Source: Rhodobiaceae bacterium UBA6963
GTDB taxonomy: Bacteria; Pseudomonadota; Alphaproteobacteria; RS24
Assembly (NCBI GenBank): GCA_002450335.1
Contig: DJZB01000049.1
Coordinates: 1-44,874 of the forward strand
Length of the DNA: 44,874 nucleotides
Reading direction: 5' to 3'
Shown here: piece after piece, positions 1 through 8,097 of the stretch
Numbering within the stretch: position 1 is the first letter of the stretch
How the letters are laid out: each line of letters opens with the position of its first letter
The notes under the pieces: model-generated
The model's database searches: none
What the model was told of the DNA's origin: nothing
What the model saw: only the letters and a program-made list of their open reading frames with translations
Made by a program: the position numbers and the translations under genes

Positions 1-1
1 A

Positions 2-1588
2 GATTTAGCAAGCGAGGCTTCAGAAAACCTCGCGCGTCAGATTGATTTAACTTATGGCGGCATGCAAGGAGCGCCCAAATTTCCTCAACCACTTATTTAC
101 GACCTGCTTTGGCAGGACTGGCTGCGTGGTGGGAGAGATGTCAGCCGTGAGGCGGTTTTAATAACCCTCAGCGGGCTTTGTCATGGTGGCATTTTTGATC
201 ATGTACGAGGTGGATTTTGTCGCTATGCCGTCGATGCCGAATGGCTTGTGCCGCATTTCGAAAAAATGATTTATGACAACGCCCTTTTGCTGGATCTGAT
301 GGGCAGCGTTTGGAAATCAACGCACAACGAAATGGTCAAAGACCGCATCGAAAAAACTGTGGGTTGGCTTTTTAATGAAATGTTAATCAACACATCCGAC
401 ATTACACAAAGCGGTGACGTTGCGTTTACCGCAAGCCTTGATGCCGATAGCGAAGGCGAAGAGGGCAAATACTATGTTTGGTCAGTTGCTGAATTAAAGT
501 CCCTTTTGGGAGAAAATTTTTCAACTTTTGCCCACACATACCGCGTAACCACCCCAGGCAATTTCCCTGAGGGAGGGGCGGTAAACATCCTTAATCGTTT
601 GCCGCCCTCGCTTCTTAATGACGGCTTCGACGAAGAGTTTCAACACACACAATCTCTAAATATTTTGGCACAAGCCCAAAGCCTTCGAACGCCGCCCGGG
701 CGTGATGACAAAATCTTGGCCGATTGGAATGGGCTGATTATTGCCGCTCTGGCAAGGTTGGCTCCTGTTTTTCAAAATATAAACTGGTTGGATAAAGCGG
801 CGGCCGCTTTTGCTGGCATTCTTAACACCATGTCATATGAAGATGACGGCTTTTTAAAACTTGCGCACGCCGCGCGTGGAGAAGCCAGGCTGGACGTAAG
901 TATGGCCGAGGATTATGCCAATATGGCTGATGCCGCACTGGCTCTTTTCAGCGCCACAGGAAGGGCCGATTATCTCACGACAGCCGAAAAATTTATCAAA
1001 ACACTAGAGAGTTTTTATGCGGATAGCCTTGGGGGATTCTATATGACCGCATCGGGAGCTGAGGCGCTTATTGCACGCCCGCATAATAATTATGATGGCG
1101 CGACACCCAACGCAAACGGAACGATGGTGGGTGTTTATCGTCGGCTTTCCATTTTCACCGGAAAGCAAGATTATCGCGAGAAGCTGGAAAACCTTATCAA
1201 AACTCAAGCCATTACTGCCATCAAGCATTACCCACAAATGCCGCGCTATCTCACTGAAACAGAAAACACCCGCCATCAAGCCAGTTGCGTTATTGTTGGC
1301 GACCCGACAGAGAGTGGCTTTAAGCTTTTGTTGGAAACGGCACACGCCCATCCGTGTCCGGGTCTGGTGGTGCACCCCGTTCTGCCGGGTCAGGATTTAC
1401 CGCCCCATATTCCCTTGGAGGAAGCGCCAAAAATGGGGGCTGTGTCTGATAAAATGTCATTTGCCTTTGACCAACCCACAGCATATGTTTGTACGCATAA
1501 TGCATGCTTACCACCCGCCAAGTCTGTTGAAGAGTTAACAACACGATTGAACGGTTTTTTACATGTATCTGTTTTAAATTTTGAGTAA
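2..1588 (+). CDS. YyaL-type thioredoxin-domain protein, 5' end outside window
   Basis: This is the C-terminal part of a YyaL / SPATA20 family protein (DUF255). The family has an N-terminal thioredoxin-like domain and a C-terminal (alpha/alpha)6 barrel. The reading frame is open to the left edge, so the apparent ATG at 62 is internal and the thioredoxin domain lies outside the window. The family junction motif YGG-x-x-GAPKFP is encoded at about 53-82, followed by the barrel motifs HVRGGFCRY, PHFEKMIYDNA, DADSEGEEGKYYVW and DDKILADWNGL. The biochemical role of the family is not settled. A dienelactone hydrolase gene follows 20 bases downstream and may be co-transcribed. Family assignment is firm; function is not known. 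Confidence 0.9.
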   Translation, partial: DLASEASENLARQIDLTYGGMQGAPKFPQPLIYDLLWQDWLRGGRDVSREAVLITLSGLCHGGIFDHVRGGFCRYAVDAEWLVPHFEKMIYDNALLLDLMGSVWKSTHNEMVKDRIEKTVGWLFNEMLINTSDITQSGDVAFTASLDADSEGEEGKYYVWSVAELKSLLGENFSTFAHTYRVTTPGNFPEGGAVNILNRLPPSLLNDGFDEEFQHTQSLNILAQAQSLRTPPGRDDKILADWNGLIIAALARLAPVFQNINWLDKAAAAFAGILNTMSYEDDGFLKLAHAARGEARLDVSMAEDYANMADAALALFSATGRADYLTTAEKFIKTLESFYADSLGGFYMTASGAEALIARPHNNYDGATPNANGTMVGVYRRLSIFTGKQDYREKLENLIKTQAITAIKHYPQMPRYLTETENTRHQASCVIVGDPTESGFKLLLETAHAHPCPGLVVHPVLPGQDLPPHIPLEEAPKMGAVSDKMSFAFDQPTAYVCTHNACLPPAKSVEELTTRLNGFLHVSVLNFE

Positions 1589-1608
1589 CACCGATAGGGG
1601 AAATACAA

Positions 1609-2307
1609 ATGACCGGAAATATGATTTCAATTGAAACTTCTGGCGCATCAGGGAACATGGGCGCCTATATGGCAAGACCTGACAATGAGGGAGCACCCGG
1701 CCTTGTGATTATTCAAGAGGTCTTTGGTGTTAATGATTTTATCCGCGCAACGGTTGAGGCCTATGCTGCAAAGGGGTTTGTAACGGCAGCTCCGGATATT
1801 TTCTGGCGTCTTGAGCCGGGGGTTCAGCTTAATCCAAATGAAGAGGCTGAGTTTAATCGCGGCATTGAACTTATGGGTCAGTTTGATCAACCAACAGGCA
1901 TTGAAGATATTCAAGCCACCATCACCACGCTACGCAACAACCCGGCCTGCAACGGCAAGGTCGGTGTGTTGGGGTTTTGCCTTGGGGGTCGTCTTGCTTA
2001 TATGGCCGCACTCGGCACTGATGCAGACGTCGCTGTCAGCTATTATGGTGTGGGTATTGAGACAATGCTCGACCAAGCCGGCGATATTAAAATCCCGACG
2101 CTTCTTCATATTGCCGAAGAGGATGGATTTGTTCCCCCGGAAGCGCAGGCAGCCATTAAAAGTGGGCTAACGGCTGATAATTTTGATGTTCATATTTATC
2201 CGGGTGTTGATCACGGTTTTGCGCGCTTCACCGGCATGCACTATGACGAAGCCGCAGCCAATCTTGCCAATGAGCGCTCATTGACGCTTTTAAACAGCGC
2301 ACTTTGA
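1609..2307 (+). CDS. Dienelactone hydrolase family protein
   Basis: A 232-residue alpha/beta hydrolase of the dienelactone hydrolase family, a typical full length. The expected Cys-Asp-His triad is visible: C124 in GFCLGG, D172 in EEDGFVPP and H202 in DHGFARF. The N-terminal motif IIQEVFGVN, which carries the conserved Glu of the family, is present. The ATG at 1609 follows an AGGGG element at 1597-1601, and a second in-frame ATG lies at 1621. Characterised members hydrolyse dienelactones in chlorocatechol breakdown, but many chromosomal paralogues have unknown substrates and nothing nearby points to aromatic degradation. The gene converges on rho with a 37-base gap. Confidence 0.9.
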   Translation: MTGNMISIETSGASGNMGAYMARPDNEGAPGLVIIQEVFGVNDFIRATVEAYAAKGFVTAAPDIFWRLEPGVQLNPNEEAEFNRGIELMGQFDQPTGIEDIQATITTLRNNPACNGKVGVLGFCLGGRLAYMAALGTDADVAVSYYGVGIETMLDQAGDIKIPTLLHIAEEDGFVPPEAQAAIKSGLTADNFDVHIYPGVDHGFARFTGMHYDEAAANLANERSLTLLNSAL

Positions 2308-2344
2308 GGCACTGATTATAGGAACGGATGTTTCGTTTTATAAA

Positions 2345-3610
2345 CTAGGTGTTCATCGAGTCGAAGAAATCATCATTGGTTTTGGTTTGCTTTAGTTTAT
2401 CAAGCAAGAACTCGATGGCATCGACTGTACCCATAGGGTTAAGAATTCGGCGCAACACATAGATTTTAGAGAGCGTTTCTTTATCAATAAGGAGCTCTTC
2501 TTTTCGTGTGCCGGATTTCATAATATCGATGGATGGGAAGACGCGCTTATCGGAAATTTTACGATCCAGCACAATCTCTGAGTTACCCGTACCCTTAAAT
2601 TCTTCAAAAATAACCTCGTCCATGCGACTGCCGGTGTCAATCAGTGCAGTAGAAATGATCGTTAACGATCCGCCCTGTTCAATATTTCTGGCAGCACCGA
2701 AAAACCTCTTTGGTCTTTGCAGCGCATTAGCGTCAACACCGCCGGTTAAAACCTTCCCGGAAGACGGAACAACTGTGTTATAGGCACGGCCAAGGCGAGT
2801 AATGCTATCCAGCAGAATAACAACATCGCGTCCATGCTCGACAAGCCGCTTGGCTTTTTCAATCACCATTTCAGCAACCTGTACATGTCGCGCCGCGGGC
2901 TCATCAAATGTTGACGAAACCACCTCACCGCTCACCGAGCGCTGCATATCCGTCACCTCTTCGGGGCGTTCGTCAATCAGAAGTACGATTAGATAACATT
3001 CAGGGTGATTGGCAGCGATAGATTTGGCAATGTTTTGAAGTAGAACTGTTTTACCCGTTCTTGGTGGCGCAACAATCAAAGCACGCTGACCCTTCCCAAG
3101 AGGTGCAACAATATCAATAATCCGCGACGAGCGATCTTTTTCGGCGGGGTTATCAAACTCCATTAAAAAGCGCTCTTCAGGATAAAGCGGCGTTAAATTG
3201 TCAAAATTAACCTTGTGACGAATTTTATCCGGATCTTCAAAATTGATGCTATTGACCTTTAGCAGAGCAAAATATCTTTCTCCATCTTTCGGACTACGGA
3301 TATCGCCCTCAACCGTGTCCCCCGTGCGGAGTGAAAAACGCCTAATTTGTGAAGGGCTTACATAGATATCATCTGGGCCCGGTAAATAATTTGCATCAGG
3401 GGAACGCAGGAAACCGAACCCGTCCGGGAGAACCTCAACAACACCTTCACCAATAATAAAAACACCTTGCTCAGCAAGCTCTTTCAAAATGGCAAACATC
3501 ATATCCTGTTTGCGCATTGTAGAGGCGTTTTCAATATCATTCTCTTCAGCCAGAGCCAAAAGTTCAGTAGGAGATTTGGACTTTAAGTCCTGAAGCTTAA
3601 TTTGATCCAT
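2345..3610 (-). CDS. rho: Transcription termination factor Rho
   Basis: Hexameric RNA helicase that terminates transcription at rut sites. The 421-residue length is usual. The N-terminal helical and cold-shock-like RNA-binding region carries GFGFLRS at 64-70. The ATPase core has Walker A APPRTGKT at 181-188, Walker B VVILLDSITR at 263-272 and the secondary RNA-binding R-loop KGTGNSE at 339-345. It is last in a minus-strand series hemE-hemJ-rho. The 159-base gap before it is large enough for its own promoter or an autoregulatory leader, as Rho commonly attenuates its own transcript, but I see no decisive element there. In several alphaproteobacteria mnmE and mnmG follow rho; here a convergent hydrolase gene follows instead. 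Confidence 0.98.
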   Translation of the reverse strand: MDQIKLQDLKSKSPTELLALAEENDIENASTMRKQDMMFAILKELAEQGVFIIGEGVVEVLPDGFGFLRSPDANYLPGPDDIYVSPSQIRRFSLRTGDTVEGDIRSPKDGERYFALLKVNSINFEDPDKIRHKVNFDNLTPLYPEERFLMEFDNPAEKDRSSRIIDIVAPLGKGQRALIVAPPRTGKTVLLQNIAKSIAANHPECYLIVLLIDERPEEVTDMQRSVSGEVVSSTFDEPAARHVQVAEMVIEKAKRLVEHGRDVVILLDSITRLGRAYNTVVPSSGKVLTGGVDANALQRPKRFFGAARNIEQGGSLTIISTALIDTGSRMDEVIFEEFKGTGNSEIVLDRKISDKRVFPSIDIMKSGTRKEELLIDKETLSKIYVLRRILNPMGTVDAIEFLLDKLKQTKTNDDFFDSMNT

Positions 3611-3769
3611 AAGTTAACTCTTTGAAGGGGGGTATTCTGTCGTCACTAAAAATACCGATTTGTTCGGCATAACCACATAGATGGAAATATAAATGAGACA
3701 GTAAAGAAGGTACAACCGTAACATGCGCCTTAAATTGTGATAGTTCAAGCCAAAAATGAGCTCGTGATA

Positions 3770-4219
3770 TTAAAACGGTTTTACAATCACCATAATTACA
3801 ATCAAAACAGTTAAAATTGGTGGTATTTCGTTAACCATGCGGAAAAATTTACTACTCTTGGGTGAGGTCTCTAAAAGAAATTTCTTCCGCCATGAGGACA
3901 ACATTCCGTGATATCCCGACAAAATAATTACTGCCGATAATTTGATAGGTAGCCAGTAGCCGGCACTCTCAATTTGGCCGGGTGAAAATAAAAGTAAAAG
4001 ACCGAATATCCAGGCAGCAATCATGGCCGGATTTATAATAATGCGTATCAGATTATACTCCATACGCTCAAAAATTTTGTAGGGTTCGTTATTTTCCATC
4101 GCTTCAGCGTGATAAACAAACAATCTCGGCAAATAATACATTCCCGCCATCCAAAACATGACAGAAATAAGGTGTAAGGCAAGTAGCCAAGTATAAGCGC
4201 CGGTTAGAATATCAGCCAT
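3770..4219 (-). CDS. hemJ: Protoporphyrinogen oxidase HemJ
   Basis: Membrane protein of 149 residues from the HemJ family (UPF0093), which oxidises protoporphyrinogen IX to protoporphyrin IX near the end of haem synthesis in bacteria lacking HemG and HemY. Four hydrophobic segments are evident, at about 8-28, 60-80, 88-105 and 130-148. The family signature of a His in the first helix (H16) followed by W-x-A-G-x-x-Y-L-P-R-L-F-V-Y-H is present. AAGGA lies 8 bases before the ATG. The gene starts four bases after hemE, so the two haem genes are very probably one transcript. Ferrochelatase hemH, often in this cluster in related bacteria, is not between them. Confidence 0.93.
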   Translation of the reverse strand: MADILTGAYTWLLALHLISVMFWMAGMYYLPRLFVYHAEAMENNEPYKIFERMEYNLIRIIINPAMIAAWIFGLLLLFSPGQIESAGYWLPIKLSAVIILSGYHGMLSSWRKKFLLETSPKSSKFFRMVNEIPPILTVLIVIMVIVKPF

Positions 4220-4223
4220 AACA

Positions 4224-5246
4224 TTATCCTTTGTTCCGAATATAATTCACCAAGTCAGAAACGTTTTGTGGTGGTGTGTGCTGGGTTATCCCATGACCAA
4301 GATTAAAAATATGCCGCCGCCCTCGGGTTGCCTCAATTATTTCATCAACTTGGGAAAACATTTTTCCCCCTCCATCTATCAAACATAGTGGGTCAAGGTT
4401 CCCCTGACTTACAATTGTATCAGGCAAATCAGAAATTACTGATGAGAGGTTAATATCTTGATCAATGCTTAGTGCTTGAACACCGGCCTCTTTTGCAAAA
4501 TCAACATATCTGTTTTTTGCACCACGCGGAAAACCAATAATGGGGACAGTTACCCCTCTTGCGCGCAAGCCATCAATAATTGCTTTATTTGGCGCTATAC
4601 AAAAACGATCAAAATCATCCCCAACCAGACTGCCCGCCCAACTATCAAAGAGTTGGAGAACTTCTGCCCCATATTCTACCTGAGCGGCTAAATACTCAAT
4701 CGTGGCTTCAACAATGACATCCATTAACCCTTGAAAAGCCACAATATCATTATGTTTTAAAGCATGTGCCGGCGCTTGATCCGGTGTTCCACGCCCGGCA
4801 ATCATATAAGTGGCAACTGTCCAAGGCGCACCTGCAAAGCCAATAAGTGTTGTTTCTATAGGAAGACGCTGACTTAACAAAGACACTGTATTGTAAACGG
4901 GCTGCATATGCTGGGATAAATTGTCCAAGGTTAGCCCATCAGGTGAACTTATAGGTTCAAGCCGAGGGCCCTCCCCCTCCACAAACCAAACTTTCTGCCC
5001 TAAAGCATCAGGTATAAGAAGAATATCGGCAAACAGAATAGACGCGTCAAACGCATATTTACGAATTGGCTGAAGCGTTACTTCACATGCCAGTTCAGAT
5101 GTGTAGCAAAGATTTAAAAAGTTTCCTGCTTGTTTTCTTACCTCTTTATATTCAGGTAAGTATCGACCCGCTTGACGCATAAGCCAAATTGGAGGTGATT
5201 TAGGTCTCTCTAAATTATTGAGAACTGACAGGATTGTTTTTTGCAT
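4224..5246 (-). CDS. hemE: Uroporphyrinogen decarboxylase
   Basis: Decarboxylates the four acetate side chains of uroporphyrinogen III to give coproporphyrinogen III, a cytoplasmic step of haem synthesis. The 340-residue protein has the family signature PPIWLMRQAGRYLPEY at 18-33, whose arginines bind substrate carboxylates, plus the FADILLIPDALG and GFAGAPWTVATYMI motifs and a C-terminal FNLGHGI. It heads the leftward series hemE-hemJ-rho. Its 5' flank is the probable replication origin, the same arrangement seen beside hemE in Caulobacter crescentus, where hemE promoters lie next to the origin. Shine-Dalgarno match is weak. Confidence 0.98.
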   Translation of the reverse strand: MQKTILSVLNNLERPKSPPIWLMRQAGRYLPEYKEVRKQAGNFLNLCYTSELACEVTLQPIRKYAFDASILFADILLIPDALGQKVWFVEGEGPRLEPISSPDGLTLDNLSQHMQPVYNTVSLLSQRLPIETTLIGFAGAPWTVATYMIAGRGTPDQAPAHALKHNDIVAFQGLMDVIVEATIEYLAAQVEYGAEVLQLFDSWAGSLVGDDFDRFCIAPNKAIIDGLRARGVTVPIIGFPRGAKNRYVDFAKEAGVQALSIDQDINLSSVISDLPDTIVSQGNLDPLCLIDGGGKMFSQVDEIIEATRGRRHIFNLGHGITQHTPPQNVSDLVNYIRNKG

Positions 5247-5302
5247 ATCTTGAAACTTACAACGCCTTATTGGAAATTAAGCTAAAGACTGACGTTCCCC
5301 TC

Positions 5303-5324
5303 TTTTACTATATATATAAAAAAG
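5303..5324. other. AT-rich tract, candidate DNA unwinding element
   Basis: A tract made almost wholly of A and T, including an alternating TA run followed by six A residues. It lies about 30 bases to the left of the perfect DnaA box at 5355-5363, with a short C-rich patch between them. Its position and composition fit a DNA unwinding element, but composition is the only direct evidence. Confidence 0.45.
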
Positions 5325-5354
5325 AATGTAGATGTATTAGTGTCCCCGTTCTGC

Positions 5355-5363
5355 TGTGGATAA
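5355..5363 (-). promoter_or_regulatory. DnaA box, perfect consensus
   Basis: TGTGGATAA on the plus strand is TTATCCACA on the minus strand, the exact high-affinity DnaA-binding consensus. Only one other exact copy was noticed in the window, at 17315-17323 inside a coding region. Confidence 0.8.
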
Positions 5364-5506
5364 TATGTTTTACACAATCTTATTAAGAGGCGAGCGCCAA
5401 ACATAAATTTTTTCTTCAGTTTTACTTTGAACCAAATATACACATTTTGTTCAGGCGTATCTTTATCCCCGCTAAATTGTTGGTAATTTTTATCTTCATT
5501 CAAGGC

Positions 5507-5515
5507 TGTGAATAA
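5507..5515 (-). promoter_or_regulatory. DnaA box TTATTCACA
   Basis: TGTGAATAA on the plus strand fits the relaxed consensus TTATNCACA on the minus strand. It runs straight into a short tandem repeat in which AATAACG starts at 5511 and again at 5520, nine bases apart. Confidence 0.65.
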
Positions 5516-5668
5516 CGTTAATAACGGGGATTATAAATGGTCGTCAATTTCAAACAGTTATCCTTCTTATTCAGATTGGCTCATGGGGATTTATTAAATC
5601 ATGCATAAGCCGCACAACAAAATATCAATCACGGGTATAAAATTTCTTGGGTTTGCAAAATAAGCCGC

Positions 5669-5695
5669 TTATCCTTGTTATTCACATGATTCACA
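5669..5695 (+). promoter_or_regulatory. Three head-to-tail DnaA-box-like 9-mers
   Basis: Three contiguous 9-mers with no gap between them: TTATCCTTG, TTATTCACA and TGATTCACA. The middle one fits TTATNCACA exactly. The third differs by one base from it and by one base from TGATCCACA, the G-box type described in the Caulobacter origin. The first keeps only TTATCC. All face ppsR. Confidence 0.6.
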
Positions 5696-5774
5696 ATTCC
5701 ATCGGTGCTTAAACAGTATATGCCAATCACAGCTTTTGCGCCCGGCGTGAGATATAAATGAGAGAGATAAAAGA

Positions 5775-6614
5775 ATGAGCGAAGCTGAAAAATTATTTCA
5801 TTTATACCTGATATCCGACAGTACGGGCGAGACAATTAACGCCGTTGCCAAAGCGGTCTGTGCACGCTTTGAGGGGGCGCGCGCAATTGAGCACAGTTAT
5901 GGGCTTATTCGTTCAAGCAAACAGTTGGAGCGTGCTCTGAAAGCCGTTGAATCTGCCCCGGGCCCGGTTTTATACAGTATAGTTCAGCCGGAGCTATCAA
6001 CCCGCCTTGAAGAGGCTTGTCTTGACTTTGATATTCCCTGCATTTCAGTGCTGGATCCGTTTGTTACCATTCTGGGATCATATTTGGGGGTTGGTCTGCG
6101 TGGTCAGCCCGGGCGACAAAACCCGATGAACAAAGAATATTTTGAGCGCATTGCGGCTTTAAATTATACTGTTTCCCACGACGACGGTCAGAACCAGCAT
6201 GACTTAGAGGAAGCAGATATAGTTCTGGTTGGGGTTAGCCGTACATCTAAAACGCCGACATGCATGTATTTGGCCAATCGCGGCATAAGGGCCGCGAATG
6301 TACCTTTAGTGCCGGGCGTCACGCCTACAGAAAATTTAATGTCTTTGACCAAGCCGCTTGTAATCGGCTTAACCGCCAGCCCGGACAGGTTGGTACAAAT
6401 CAGAAAAAACCGGCTTTTGTCCCTCAATGAAACCGGTGAAACAGATTATATTGACCCAAGCTATGTAAAAGAAGAAACAACAGAGGCCAGAAGACTCTTT
6501 GCACGAAATAACTGGCACGTTATTGACGTTACGCGCCGCTCAATTGAAGAAACTTCCGCAGAGATATTGAACATTTATCAAAGCCGCAATGAACAGGAAA
6601 AGGACTCCCTGTGA
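5775..6614 (+). CDS. ppsR: Pyruvate, phosphate dikinase regulatory protein (PPSR family)
   Basis: Bifunctional regulator (DUF299) of the family that phosphorylates and dephosphorylates a Thr of pyruvate, phosphate dikinase or PEP synthetase using ADP and phosphate. The 279-residue length is typical. The N-terminal HLYLISDSTGET and the nucleotide-binding loop GVSRTSKT at 153-160 are diagnostic. Which dikinase it controls cannot be told here, as none is in the window. The family includes Rickettsia RP001, the gene next to the origin. GAGAG precedes the ATG by 8 bases. The last codons overlap the maf start (GTGA), so it heads the ppsR-maf-aroE-coaE-dnaQ operon. Confidence 0.92.
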   Translation: MSEAEKLFHLYLISDSTGETINAVAKAVCARFEGARAIEHSYGLIRSSKQLERALKAVESAPGPVLYSIVQPELSTRLEEACLDFDIPCISVLDPFVTILGSYLGVGLRGQPGRQNPMNKEYFERIAALNYTVSHDDGQNQHDLEEADIVLVGVSRTSKTPTCMYLANRGIRAANVPLVPGVTPTENLMSLTKPLVIGLTASPDRLVQIRKNRLLSLNETGETDYIDPSYVKEETTEARRLFARNNWHVIDVTRRSIEETSAEILNIYQSRNEQEKDSL

Positions 6615-7210
6615 TAAAGCGCGAGACACCAAAGCTGGTATTGGCATCTGCAAGTCAGGTGCGCGCAGCCATTCTTGGCGGCGCGGGCATTGATTTTGAC
6701 ATCTGCCCAAGCCAAGTGGATGAAGATTTATTAAAGGGCAAAATAAAAAATGGCCCTGATCTTGCGCTTGCGCTCGCCGGTGAAAAGGCGCGTGCTGTCG
6801 CGTTGGAATATCCCGCTCACCTTGTTTTGGGGGCAGACCAAATATTGTCATGCAACGGCAAGCTGTTTGACAAGCCGCGTGATATGGATGAAGCGCGCGA
6901 AAACCTTATTTTTATGCGCGGCAAGACTCACCAGCTGATTAATGGGATGGTATTGGTTTTAAATGGTCAGCCGGTTTGGCAAAATACGGCATCTGCATCT
7001 TTGACTATGCGTGATTTTTCGGATGACTTTTTGAACATATACCTTCAGCGTGCCGGAAAAAGCATTCTGTCCTCTGTGGGTTGTTATCGGCTGGAGGCTG
7101 AGGGTAGCCAGTTGTTTGAAAAAATTGATGGTGATTATTTCACTGTTTTGGGCTTGCCTCTTATGCCGCTCTTGGGCGCATTGCGTGAATACGGAGTAGC
7201 GGTGATATGA
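6611..7210 (+). CDS. maf: Maf family nucleotide pyrophosphatase
   Basis: Hydrolyses non-canonical or excess nucleoside triphosphates to monophosphates, limiting misincorporation. The 199-residue protein has the N-terminal LASASQVRAAIL, VDED with acidic ligands, GADQIL and the C-terminal GLPLMPLL typical of Maf proteins. Which subfamily it belongs to (dTTP/UTP or m7GTP) is not clear from motifs alone. It starts at a GTG overlapping the ppsR stop; AAGGA lies six bases upstream of the GTG. The stop overlaps the aroE start. Operon with aroE and coaE is the standard origin-proximal order in this class. Confidence 0.92.
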   Translation: MIKRETPKLVLASASQVRAAILGGAGIDFDICPSQVDEDLLKGKIKNGPDLALALAGEKARAVALEYPAHLVLGADQILSCNGKLFDKPRDMDEARENLIFMRGKTHQLINGMVLVLNGQPVWQNTASASLTMRDFSDDFLNIYLQRAGKSILSSVGCYRLEAEGSQLFEKIDGDYFTVLGLPLMPLLGALREYGVAVI

Positions 7211-8097
7211 TGTCAGAAAAAAACTCCAATAATATTAAAACCCCAGCAAAAGCGGGTATTCTCGGTTGGCCGGTAACACATTCACGTTCCCCCCTCATTC
7301 ATGATTATTGGCTAAAGACGCATAGCATTGACGGTAGCTATGAGAAATTGCCGGCTACGTCTGAGGACTTTGAAAGAGTTGTGATGGGGCTTGTGGCGGC
7401 AGGTTATGCGGGGGCCAATGTAACGGCGCCTCACAAGGAGGCTGCTTTTGAGCTGGCTGATGTTGCAGATACGAACGCCGCCCGATTGCGCGCCGCCAAT
7501 CTGCTGGTCTTTAAGGGCGGCGACATTCATGCTGCAAACACGGATGGCTATGGTTTTTTACAGAGCTTGCGTGGTGGTGCAGATGAACCAGAGATTGACA
7601 AAAGCTGGTCAACAAATCCTGTTGCCCTCCTGGGTGCCGGGGGTGCGTCGCGTGCCATTATTGGGGCTCTGGTTGATGCAGGTGTTCCTGAATTGCGGAT
7701 CAGCAATCGGACGATGGAAAAAATTGATACATTAAGATTTCTTTGTGAAGGGACGCCAACTAATATCTCTGCTGTTCCGTGGGATGACCGCGCGACAATG
7801 CTGGAGGGGTGCGGGCTTCTGGTTAACACCACCAGTCTTGGCATGTCGGGTCAGCCGGCACTTGATATGTCGCTAGAAAACCTCCCTGATTTTGCGGCGG
7901 TGTTTGATATTGTCTATGCCCCACTAGAAACACCGGTATTGAAGGCGGCCAAGCTCAGAGGCTTGAGAACCATTGATGGCCTAAGCATGCTTTTGTATCA
8001 GGCTGTGCCAAGTTTTTCTGCATGGTTTGGGGTTGCGCCTGCGGTAACCCCGGAATTGAGGAGGCTGGTTGTGACCAATCTTGAGGAGAAAAGCTGA
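7207..8097 (+). CDS. aroE: Shikimate dehydrogenase (NADP+)
   Basis: Reversibly reduces 3-dehydroshikimate to shikimate with NADPH in aromatic amino acid synthesis. The 296-residue protein has the substrate-binding SRS at 26-28, the catalytic Lys K77 in NVTAPHKE, Asp D113 in NTDGYG and the NADP loop GAGGASRA at 143-150. The first ATG (7207) overlaps the maf stop and a second ATG follows at 7210; either could be used. The stop overlaps the coaE start (TGATG), so translation of the three genes is probably coupled. Confidence 0.97.
   Translation: MMSEKNSNNIKTPAKAGILGWPVTHSRSPLIHDYWLKTHSIDGSYEKLPATSEDFERVVMGLVAAGYAGANVTAPHKEAAFELADVADTNAARLRAANLLVFKGGDIHAANTDGYGFLQSLRGGADEPEIDKSWSTNPVALLGAGGASRAIIGALVDAGVPELRISNRTMEKIDTLRFLCEGTPTNISAVPWDDRATMLEGCGLLVNTTSLGMSGQPALDMSLENLPDFAAVFDIVYAPLETPVLKAAKLRGLRTIDGLSMLLYQAVPSFSAWFGVAPAVTPELRRLVVTNLEEKS

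Larger units (their letters stand above)
5247..5774. other. oriC: Probable chromosomal replication origin (oriC)
   Basis: A 528-base AT-rich gene-free interval between divergent hemE and ppsR. In C. crescentus and R. prowazekii the origin lies between hemE and the RP001-type gene, the family to which ppsR belongs, so position alone is suggestive. The sequence adds a perfect DnaA box (TTATCCACA, minus strand, 5355-5363), TTATTCACA on the minus strand at 5507-5515 and on the plus strand at 5678-5686, and one-mismatch boxes at 5436-5444, 5567-5575 and 5687-5695. An AT-only run lies at 5308-5323. I found no clear full CtrA site (TTAA-N7-TTAA); the nearest is TTAA-N7-ATAA from 5593. Small ORFs here look non-coding. 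Confidence 0.8.

Noticed and set aside
5282..5503. 73-residue minus-strand ORF inside the hemE-ppsR interval
   Set aside because: Composition is what AT-rich DNA gives by chance, no ribosome site is seen, and the region is better explained as the replication origin.
5629..5835. 68-residue minus-strand ORF overlapping the ppsR start
   Set aside because: It overlaps the well-supported ppsR N-terminus and covers the DnaA-box cluster.
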